This document shows positions 6,635-11,536 of a stretch of 11,884 nucleotides of DNA, one piece after another. This stretch comes from UMGS755 sp045602005 (GTDB lineage Bacteria > Bacillota > Clostridia > UBA1381 > UBA9506). Location: assembly GCA_045602005.1 (NCBI GenBank), contig JAZSAS010000022.1, forward strand, positions 1 to 11,884, written 5' to 3'. A model generated the notes under the pieces. The model was given only the letters and a program-made list of their open reading frames with translations. It was not told the origin of the DNA and searched no databases. Made by a program: the position numbers and the translations under genes. Position 1 is the first letter of the stretch; every line of letters starts with the position of its first letter.

Positions 6635-7944
6635 TTTCCTACCTCCTCTGTTTTTATGACAGCGGTTTCACTGAGAGAATCTACCTTTGCCAAGTGGAAC
6701 ACACTGAACTCATAAACGGCACCAACATGAATGTCTGACGGGGAGAACGGGAAAGCCACATTGCCGGCACTTGATTTTCTTCCCGTGTAGTCACAGTGAA
6801 GCATTCTGGAGCGGGCGAGTGAACAAATGGTATCGGCAATTTCCTGTGTTTTACCCACAGCATCAATAACCACACCCAGGTTTGATTCGGCACCGCCGTA
6901 TCTTCTGAAGGAAAGTGTGTAGTCATCGGCACCTGCGGTTGTGTTTTTCTTCACAAATTCTGTAACCGTTTTTTCAATAAAGTCAAAGTTTTCTACGGTC
7001 ACAGGGTCATAAATTCCACCAATGCAGACGGTTCTGTAGCCTACCTTTTTAACGCCTTCTAATTTCAGCGTTTTTTTCTTTGCTTCTTCAAAAGTAGCAC
7101 CTGAAATTCTAACGGTTCTCTCGTCAATCTGGTCGAAAGTAGAATTTTTCAGGTCAATAACGCCATCGGGCTCAAAGATTAAGAAGGGATTTGTCTGCTC
7201 GTACATGGTGTGTGCTGCGGCACGCTCAGCACTACATTTTCTGGCGGGACTTGCAGGACGCAGTTCAAAATAATTCTCATACATATATCCCTGCATAACA
7301 TCAGCAGCTGCTACAGGCTCGCAGCACATAGCACCGCATTCCATGATTTTTGCCATATGAAAAGCAAGCGCTTCGTTGTAACCTTCATAAATACAGGGGG
7401 CAGCATAAATAGCAGTGTCACATGCACGACCTGCCACAATGATGTCTGTCTTTTCTTCCAGAAGCTTTAAAATCGGTGCCACACCAATTTGGCTGACAAT
7501 TCTCTCCGATTCTTCCACAGATTTGACATCTAAGGGGAAGGTGTCGCTCATGGAAATAATTTTTCCCGCATTTAACTTTTCAAGTACATACTCTTTGTCG
7601 ACATCGCTGTAAATCACACCAAGCTTAAAGGAAAGGCCTTGTTCTTTGGCGATTTCTTTAATAATGTCAACGAGCCAATCGGTGTGCTCTTTTGCACCAG
7701 CACCGCCTGCTGTTCCTATAATAAACGGTGCTTTCTGTTCAAGAGCCTTTGGCATGGCTAACGCCAAATCTCTTTTAACAGCGTTTCTGTCTGTAAAGGA
7801 TTTGCCGCTTCCCAGATAATAGGGGCCAGGGTCTGTTGAACCGGCGTCAACGCCAACATAGTCAACTTTTTCGGAAAAAGCAATGTTAAGCGCCTCTTCG
7901 CTGTAACCGTATCCCAACAGTCCGCAAAGTGATACAATTTTCAT
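6631..7944 (-). CDS. AtuA-family (DUF1446) protein (437 aa)
   Basis: This is a member of the acyclic terpene utilisation AtuA / DUF1446 family: VDAGSTDPGPYYLGSG at 32-47, IIGTAGGAGA at 75-84, VAGRACDTAIYAAP at 170-183, MAKIMECGAMCCEP at 197-210 and VAFPFSPSDIHVG at 396-408. AtuA was named from the Pseudomonas citronellol pathway, but the reaction it performs is not known, and in Clostridia the family occurs in other contexts. Here it is the first gene of an operon with DUF4387 and a two-subunit hydro-lyase, which suggests metabolism of a branched or hydroxy dicarboxylic acid. The ATG at 7944 is chosen because GGAGG (7952-7956) lies 7 nt upstream; a longer frame up to 8058 runs through the promoter region. 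The divergent AraC-type gene is the likely regulator. Confidence 0.87.
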   Translation of the reverse strand: MKIVSLCGLLGYGYSEEALNIAFSEKVDYVGVDAGSTDPGPYYLGSGKSFTDRNAVKRDLALAMPKALEQKAPFIIGTAGGAGAKEHTDWLVDIIKEIAKEQGLSFKLGVIYSDVDKEYVLEKLNAGKIISMSDTFPLDVKSVEESERIVSQIGVAPILKLLEEKTDIIVAGRACDTAIYAAPCIYEGYNEALAFHMAKIMECGAMCCEPVAAADVMQGYMYENYFELRPASPARKCSAERAAAHTMYEQTNPFLIFEPDGVIDLKNSTFDQIDERTVRISGATFEEAKKKTLKLEGVKKVGYRTVCIGGIYDPVTVENFDFIEKTVTEFVKKNTTAGADDYTLSFRRYGGAESNLGVVIDAVGKTQEIADTICSLARSRMLHCDYTGRKSSAGNVAFPFSPSDIHVGAVYEFSVFHLAKVDSLSETAVIKTEEVGK

Positions 7945-7951
7945 AACCAAA

Positions 7952-7956
7952 CCTCC
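7952..7956 (-). promoter_or_regulatory. Ribosome binding site that fixes the AtuA-family start
   Basis: GGAGG on the minus strand with a 7-nt spacer to the ATG at 7944. It rules out the upstream in-frame starts, which have no comparable site and would place coding sequence over the operator and promoters. Confidence 0.75.
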
Positions 7957-7975
7957 GTTCATAATAAGTATTATC

Positions 7976-8004
7976 ATTTTATCACAAAAAAATGGTAAAA
8001 ACAT
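7976..8004 (-). promoter_or_regulatory. Probable promoter of the AtuA-DUF4387-hydro-lyase operon
   Basis: On the minus strand there is a TAAAAT -10 at 7981-7976, about 32 nt before the start codon. The -35 position 17 bp upstream (8004-7999) reads ATGTTT, which is poor. A weak -35 next to an activator site is typical of AraC-activated promoters; the nearer direct repeat (8003-8014) abuts this -35. An AT-rich palindrome (ATAATA-AG-TATTAT, 7961-7974) lies near the expected transcription start. Confidence 0.5.
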
Positions 8005-8035
8005 TGCATTTTGTGCTTTATTTATTGCATTTTGT
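8003..8035. promoter_or_regulatory. Candidate AraC-type operator: two 12-bp direct repeats, 21 bp apart
   Basis: ATTGCATTTTGT occurs at 8003-8014 and again, perfectly, at 8024-8035. The centre-to-centre distance of 21 bp is two helical turns, the spacing of AraC-family half-sites such as araI1-araI2. The pair sits between divergent promoters: the proximal repeat touches the -35 of the AtuA operon and the distal one contains the -35 hexamer of the regulator gene. This suggests activation of the operon and autorepression, by the regulator encoded at 8076-8963. Confidence 0.7.
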
Positions 8036-8053
8036 TTTAAAAGATGATATAAT
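8025..8053 (+). promoter_or_regulatory. Promoter of the AraC-family regulator gene
   Basis: A perfect TATAAT at 8048-8053 has TTGCAT at 8025-8030, separated by 17 bp. The -35 lies inside the second direct repeat. The leader before the GTG start is only about 15 nt. Confidence 0.7.
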
Positions 8054-8060
8054 ATCAATA

Positions 8061-8066
8061 AGGAGG
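8061..8066 (+). promoter_or_regulatory. Ribosome binding site for the GTG start of the AraC-type gene
   Basis: AGGAGG with a 9-nt spacer to GTG at 8076. The upstream in-frame ATG at 7992 lies before the TATAAT promoter and would be left out of the transcript. Confidence 0.8.
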
Positions 8067-8075
8067 TTTGATATT

Positions 8076-8963
8076 GTGGATATTAAAAATTTTGTATTAT
8101 CATATTATCGAAATTCTAATGACGGATTTCATATTCATAAGGTTGAAAATACATTAGAAGCAAAAAAACCCCACACCCATGATTATTTTCAGGTTTATTA
8201 TATAGCAAAGGGAAGCCTGACACATTTTGTGGAAAATGACTCTGCACATCTCACCCAGGGTGATATGTGTATCATTCCGCCTCAAACCATCCACTATATT
8301 ACCCCTCAGCCCGGAACGGTGTTTTACTCGTTTTCTTTTATGCCAAACTTTCTGGGTGACCCAAATCAGAATAACCGTTTGGCGGTAACCTTTTTGCGGA
8401 ATTTGCAAACGGAGAAAACCCGCAGCATTCGTCCGAAAGTTTCTCTTGCTTCTGAAGAAATATTTTATGTTGAAAACATTATGGAACATATTTTAAAGGA
8501 ATTCAATCTAAAACCATTTGGATATGACGAAACAATTAGAGCCTATGCGCTTTTGTTAGTGACCATGCTTGTGCGGGGATATTTTGAGACGATTGATGAG
8601 AACATATCTGATCATTTTGAAAACAACAAGCAATTTATTCTGCATTGTATTGAATATATGGAAAATAATTTTACTGAAGAGATTTCTTTAGAAGAAATTG
8701 CCAGACGTTCGGCTATGTCTAAAAGCTGTTTTTGCAGGATTTTTTCTAATGTAACCGGTTATACCTTTAACAGTTATTTGAACAAGCTTCGCATTCAAAA
8801 AGCAGAAGAATATATTAAACAAGGCTATAAGATTACAGCGGTTTACGGTTTGTGCGGGTATAACGACTTTTCTACCTTTTATCGTAATTTTAAAAAAATA
8901 AAGGGCGTTTCTCCCCAGACATATAAAATGCAATGCAACGGCACGCAGGAAAATTGTGTATAG
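8076..8963 (+). CDS. AraC-family transcriptional regulator with N-terminal cupin domain (295 aa)
   Basis: The N-terminal part is a cupin-like sensor: PHTHDYFQVYYIAKGSLTH, then GDMCIIPPQTIHYI. It probably binds a small ligand from the pathway it controls. The C-terminal about 100 residues are a typical double helix-turn-helix of the AraC/XylS class: ISLEEIARRSAMSKSCFCRIF for the first and the YGLCGYNDFSTFYRNFKK segment with GVSPQTYK for the second. It is transcribed divergently from the AtuA-family operon, and two 21-bp-spaced direct repeats lie between, so it most likely controls that operon and itself. The GTG start at 8076 is taken because of AGGAGG at 8061-8066 and the TATAAT at 8048-8053; starting at 7992 would add 28 residues that look like translated promoter. 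Confidence 0.92.
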   Translation: MDIKNFVLSYYRNSNDGFHIHKVENTLEAKKPHTHDYFQVYYIAKGSLTHFVENDSAHLTQGDMCIIPPQTIHYITPQPGTVFYSFSFMPNFLGDPNQNNRLAVTFLRNLQTEKTRSIRPKVSLASEEIFYVENIMEHILKEFNLKPFGYDETIRAYALLLVTMLVRGYFETIDENISDHFENNKQFILHCIEYMENNFTEEISLEEIARRSAMSKSCFCRIFSNVTGYTFNSYLNKLRIQKAEEYIKQGYKITAVYGLCGYNDFSTFYRNFKKIKGVSPQTYKMQCNGTQENCV

Positions 8964-9074
8964 AGAAAAAGCAATTTATTATTCACTACACTGTTTTTTG
9001 AGTCTCTATAGATTCTTTGGATGGTTTTAAAAGAAGAGAAGAGTGCAGAAAATGAAAAGAGAAGCGAACAAAAA

Positions 9075-9102
9075 GAAAAGCCACATTATCATGTGACTTT
9101 TC
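9075..9102. terminator. Terminator-like hairpin downstream of the AraC-type gene
   Basis: A 12-position stem with one C-A mismatch (9075-9086 with 9091-9102) encloses a TATC loop. It is flanked by A-rich sequence on the left and CTTTTC on the right; on the minus strand the U-tract is longer. It lies 111 nt after the stop codon of the regulator and probably ends that transcript. Confidence 0.65.
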
Positions 9103-9150
9103 TCCTTGACGGAGAGGGAGCACTGCCATTCATATACACAACTATTTTAC

Positions 9151-9188
9151 AAGCTACGATACGGAAGAATCTGTATTGTAGCTTTTTT
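9151..9188 (+). terminator. Strong rho-independent terminator without an assigned gene
   Basis: A 12-bp stem with one wobble (9151-9162 with 9173-9184) and a 10-nt loop is followed by six T residues (9183-9188). It lies 49 nt after another terminator-like hairpin, so it may serve a short transcript starting between or before them, or act as a backup. Confidence 0.75.
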
Positions 9189-9305
9189 ACATTTTCTATG
9201 GTAAAAAAATGCATGGAGATGCAAATTTTAGCACTTTGCATTTTGGGAAAAATTTTTATGGTGCAATACAGCCGCCAGAAGAAAAAATAAAAGAAAGGAG
9301 AAACA

Positions 9306-10568
9306 ATGAACAAAATTTTATTCGAAAACAAAGTGCAAGTTTTAGAGCGGTTGGTGTTGCAAGACATTATTGCAAGTTACGGCATGCAAAAAAGTTCAGA
9401 AGCATCCTATGATGTCTTGATGGCAAAACTACTAGACAGGATGACGAGATTTTATGAAGAGCTGGAGCTGGATAGCGTATCCTTGCAGAGATTAAACCAA
9501 TATGGTGACCGTGCAAAAATTTACACAGAACAATTGCGGAAAGATTTAGATGAAGCAGCTATGGTCACCGTGCGGCAAATTATCAAACAACTTCCAAGGG
9601 AAACGTTATGGGGTTGCACGCAGTGGGAGGTGATTCAGGCGGTGCGACCGGTACTTAGAAAGCGAATGGAAGTGCTTTCAAAACTGCTTTCTGTCTCGAC
9701 TTTACAAATGAAAAATTATATGGTATTATGGGACTATCAGGATGTGGGGTTTACCCATTACTGCTTGCTCACAGAGGGAGAAAACTGTGATAATTGTAAC
9801 AATCTGGAGGGTCAAGTTTTTTCTATTAACGAGGCACGGGTAGGAGAAAATTTTGCACCTATGCATCCCAACTGCAACTGTCGTATTGGTATTTTAGACG
9901 GCACAGGACAGGTGGTCTATATTATTAGTGATGGCATTTCTGTTAATCATGTTAGATCTTCTGGGACAAATTGGTTTGCAGATTGTATACGTGATATGTA
10001 TAACGCAATTTATGAAGCTGAAATGGCAAAATACAGAGTTGTTGATGCGGCACAAAAAAATATACAGCGAGAGATTTGGAGATTTGGAGCACAACATCTT
10101 CTACGAGAAAAATGGGGTTATTTAACATCAGCCTGGATGTTAGAACACTCACTTCAAGATAATCCAAGTGATATATGGCGTGGAAACGATTCAAGAATTG
10201 CCAATTTAATAAATAATGATTCTGCCTATTTATCAAAACTGGATGCCGCAATTAAATCATCAACAAATGGAAAAATAGACCAAGATTTAGAAGGTGTCAA
10301 GTTTAAAACTGGTGATTTGTATTATTCGATTCATAAATCTACAATACATGTTAACGGCTCTTTACAAAGTAATGGAAAATGGATTGTACAAGCGAAAATG
10401 ACAGATATCTATGATTTCACGGAAATGCAAACATTTATGGACGATAATGGTGGATGGTCAACACAATCGGGAATAGGTACGGTGGCAAATGATGCAGCAG
10501 CAATTTCTCAATTGTTAGGTGCTATTAATCCCTATAAGATTACCGTAGAATTTTATACAATGAGGTGA
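9306..10568 (+). CDS. MuF-domain protein with C-terminal extension, candidate phage-type polymorphic toxin (420 aa)
   Basis: Residues about 1-200 look like a phage minor head protein of the Mu gpF (MuF) type: a long helical, charged N-terminus followed by the typical cysteine/histidine module HYCLLTEGENCDNC (151-164), LEGQVFSINEA and APMHPNCNCRIG (184-195). Candidate metal ligands are C161, C164, H187, C190 and C192. The rest (about 200-420) is not capsid-like. It has a variable stretch, then a compact end with GDLYYSIH (336-343), GKWIVQAKMTDIYDF (357-371) and NPYKITVEFY (408-417), which looks like a separate effector domain I cannot name. MuF N-termini fused to variable toxin domains are a known temperate-phage polymorphic toxin architecture. 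The next gene overlaps by translation signals and encodes a small membrane-anchored protein, as expected of an immunity partner. No portal, terminase or capsid gene is present here. RBS AAGGAG at 9295-9300. Toxicity is inference from architecture. Confidence 0.65.
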   Translation: MNKILFENKVQVLERLVLQDIIASYGMQKSSEASYDVLMAKLLDRMTRFYEELELDSVSLQRLNQYGDRAKIYTEQLRKDLDEAAMVTVRQIIKQLPRETLWGCTQWEVIQAVRPVLRKRMEVLSKLLSVSTLQMKNYMVLWDYQDVGFTHYCLLTEGENCDNCNNLEGQVFSINEARVGENFAPMHPNCNCRIGILDGTGQVVYIISDGISVNHVRSSGTNWFADCIRDMYNAIYEAEMAKYRVVDAAQKNIQREIWRFGAQHLLREKWGYLTSAWMLEHSLQDNPSDIWRGNDSRIANLINNDSAYLSKLDAAIKSSTNGKIDQDLEGVKFKTGDLYYSIHKSTIHVNGSLQSNGKWIVQAKMTDIYDFTEMQTFMDDNGGWSTQSGIGTVANDAAAISQLLGAINPYKITVEFYTMR

Positions 10569-10576
10569 TGATTTTG

Positions 10577-11032
10577 TTGAAAAAAAGCAAGCTCTTGATT
10601 CTTATACTGCTTTGTTTTATGGCTATAGTGAGTACCGTGCTTACCTGTAGACATAAGATTGCTAATCAAATGTTAATATGGATAGACAATAGATTGGATT
10701 ATGAGCGGACATTGGATTTTGGTGATGAGTTTAATAAAGTGCTATGGGGTGATTTTACTATTCAAATAAATCACTATAAGTCGGGAAATAAATTAGAGTA
10801 TGTTAAAGATAACAAAAGGACATCGTTATTGGGAACTGTTAAAAACTATAAAATTTCAGAGAACAAGTTGTATGTTGTTGCTGATGATGGTTGTGCTGTT
10901 GTGGATGGAAATAATATGGTTAAAATATATATTACTTCAGGAAACGAATTTATTCTTGATAATGTGATATATCTTACTTTTTTTGATGACTTTGAAGAAA
11001 ATGAACTAGAGATACTAAAAAATATGACATAA
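10577..11032 (+). CDS. Small membrane-anchored protein, candidate immunity protein (151 aa)
   Basis: The N-terminus MKKSKLLILILLCFMAIVST is a signal anchor or signal peptide with a hydrophobic core at about residues 5-22. The Cys of VLTC follows it, but the residue before Cys is Thr, so it is not a good lipobox. The remaining about 125 residues are predicted outside the membrane, rich in K, D and Y, with ISENKLYVVADDGCAVVDGN in the middle and an acidic end (DDFEENELE). I do not recognise a family. The AGGTG Shine-Dalgarno (10563-10567) overlaps the stop codon of the MuF-type gene, and TTG at 10577 has the right 9-nt spacing; ATG at 10568 and GTG at 10565 are too close to it. Position, size, AT-rich composition and coupling fit an immunity protein for the upstream toxin, acting in or outside the membrane. 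Confidence 0.6.
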   Translation: MKKSKLLILILLCFMAIVSTVLTCRHKIANQMLIWIDNRLDYERTLDFGDEFNKVLWGDFTIQINHYKSGNKLEYVKDNKRTSLLGTVKNYKISENKLYVVADDGCAVVDGNNMVKIYITSGNEFILDNVIYLTFFDDFEENELEILKNMT

Positions 11033-11122
11033 GACTTATCATGAGGTGATATAACTACGAATCGCCTTGCTCTTCGTCTGCTACGTCGCCCCTCTTCTCG
11101 GGTTCTAATCCCATGTAAATAC
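11033..11122 (+). other. Non-coding spacer with a GC-rich tract and a T-arm-like motif
   Basis: ATGAGGTGAT at 11041-11050 repeats the ribosome-binding segment that precedes the candidate immunity gene, but no start codon follows at the right distance. It runs into a GC-rich tract (about 11060-11102) within AT-rich DNA. The tract ends in GGGTTCTAATCCCAT (11100-11114), which matches the T-arm region of the nearby tRNA-Gly at 13 of 15 positions, in the opposite orientation. It could be the scar of a lost second gene or of a recombination event. Confidence 0.4.
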
Positions 11123-11152
11123 AAAAGACAACATCAAAAGATGTTGCCTTTC
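11123..11152 (+). terminator. Terminator of the MuF/immunity pair
   Basis: A 7-bp stem (11129-11135 with 11140-11146) with AAAA loop is extended past an A-C mismatch by four more pairs (AAAG with CTTT). A short T-rich end, CCTTTCT, follows. It is the first terminator-like hairpin after the candidate immunity gene. Confidence 0.65.
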
Positions 11153-11191
11153 TATTGCAAGAACAATATAATTTTACTGTTAGTGGTATTA

Positions 11192-11369
11192 ATGAAATAT
11201 CTCGCTTTGCTCGATATGAAATAATCCTGGCGGATTATGAAATATTCGGCATACGCCGAATGTGAAATAAAATTCGTTCCATAACATTTGCGAAGCAAAT
11301 ATTTCATACGCAAAGCGTATTTCATATTGCTGTGCAATATTTCATTCGTTCCGCAGGAACGAATTTCAT
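11192..11369. repeat. Array of seven small hairpins separated by ATGAAAT / ATTTCAT
   Basis: Seven palindromes follow each other with 7-bp joints: 11197-11217, 11221-11238, 11244-11261, 11286-11300, 11306-11320, 11324-11340 and 11344-11364. Each has a 5-9 bp stem and a loop of 3-4 nt; the first has an internal mismatch. Stem sequences differ from unit to unit (for example ATAATCC, ATTCGGC, ATACGC, ATATTGC, ATTCGTTCC), but pairing is kept. Joints read ATGAAAT (last one GTGAAAT) on the left half and ATTTCAT on the right half, with the switch in a 24-bp hairpin-free segment (11262-11285). The array lies between the terminator of the MuF locus and the terminator of tRNA-Gly. It is not a CRISPR array. 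I recall similar-looking tracts in gut Clostridia but know no described function. Confidence 0.7.
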
Positions 11370-11370
11370 T

Positions 11371-11404
11371 GAAAAAGCGACTTGTCGAAACAAGTCGCTT
11401 TTTC
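11371..11404 (-). terminator. Terminator of tRNA-Gly
   Basis: A perfect 14-bp stem (11372-11385 with 11390-11403) with a CGAA loop begins one base after the encoded CCA of the tRNA. On the minus strand the descending arm ends in five U residues. It is nearly symmetric and could also stop plus-strand transcription entering from the array. Confidence 0.85.
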
Positions 11405-11478
11405 TGGAGCGGGTGATGGGAGTCGAACCCACACGACCAGCTTGGAAGGCTGGGATTCTACCGCTGAACTACACCCGC
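11405..11478 (-). tRNA. tRNA-Gly (anticodon UCC)
   Basis: The minus strand folds as a standard 74-nt tRNA with encoded CCA. The acceptor arms are GCGGGTG (11478-11472) and CACCCGC. The D-arm has AGCGGTAGAA, the anticodon loop is CTTCCAA with anticodon TCC, and the T-arm has GGGTTCGACTCCC. It decodes GGA and GGG glycine codons. It has its own promoter 13 bp upstream and a terminator directly downstream, so it is a single-gene transcript. Its 3' end faces the MuF locus, the usual arrangement at integration hot spots. Confidence 0.96.
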
Positions 11479-11490
11479 ATAACGGAGTTA

Positions 11491-11519
11491 AGTATATCAC
11501 CTAAACTCCGTATTGTCAA
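11491..11519 (-). promoter_or_regulatory. Promoter of tRNA-Gly
   Basis: On the minus strand a consensus TTGACA (11519-11514) and TATACT (11496-11491) are 17 bp apart, ending 12 bp before the first tRNA base. The sequence upstream of the -35 is very AT-rich (A/T runs at 11521-11538) and may act as an UP element. An inverted repeat ACGGAGTT/AACTCCGT (11482-11489, 11504-11511) brackets the -10. Confidence 0.85.
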
Positions 11520-11536
11520 TACTTTTTTTGAAAATT

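Larger units (their letters stand above)
8964..9305 (+). other. 342-bp intergenic stretch between the regulator and the MuF-type gene
   Basis: I see no convincing gene here; an 89-codon frame at 9021-9290 has no ribosome binding site, runs through both hairpins and has a composition unlike a protein. The stretch holds two terminator-like hairpins (9075-9102, 9151-9188), a 7-bp inverted repeat (ATGCAAA at 9219-9225, TTTGCAT at 9235-9241) and a weak candidate promoter for the next gene (TTTGCA 9235-9240, TATGGT 9257-9262, 16-bp spacer). The composition becomes AT-rich after about 9180, which may mark the left edge of a foreign segment. Confidence 0.55.

Noticed and set aside
7992..8075. N-terminal extension of the AraC-type regulator from ATG 7992.
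   Set aside because: It would translate the promoter and operator; the TATAAT at 8048-8053 and AGGAGG at 8061-8066 point to GTG 8076.
8959..9010. Inverted repeat TATAGAGA / TCTCTATA around the end of the AraC-type gene.
   Set aside because: The 36-nt loop and AT-rich arms make a functional hairpin uncertain; the 9075-9102 hairpin is a better terminator.
9021..9290. An 89-codon plus-strand frame between the regulator and the MuF-type gene.
   Set aside because: No ribosome binding site, low-complexity charged start, and it reads through two terminator hairpins.
11152..11337. Minus-strand 61-codon frame across the hairpin array.
   Set aside because: It is made of the repeat units themselves and has no ribosome binding site.
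11192..11369. CRISPR array.
   Set aside because: The constant joint is only 7 bp, the variable parts are palindromes, the joint flips orientation, and no cas gene is present.
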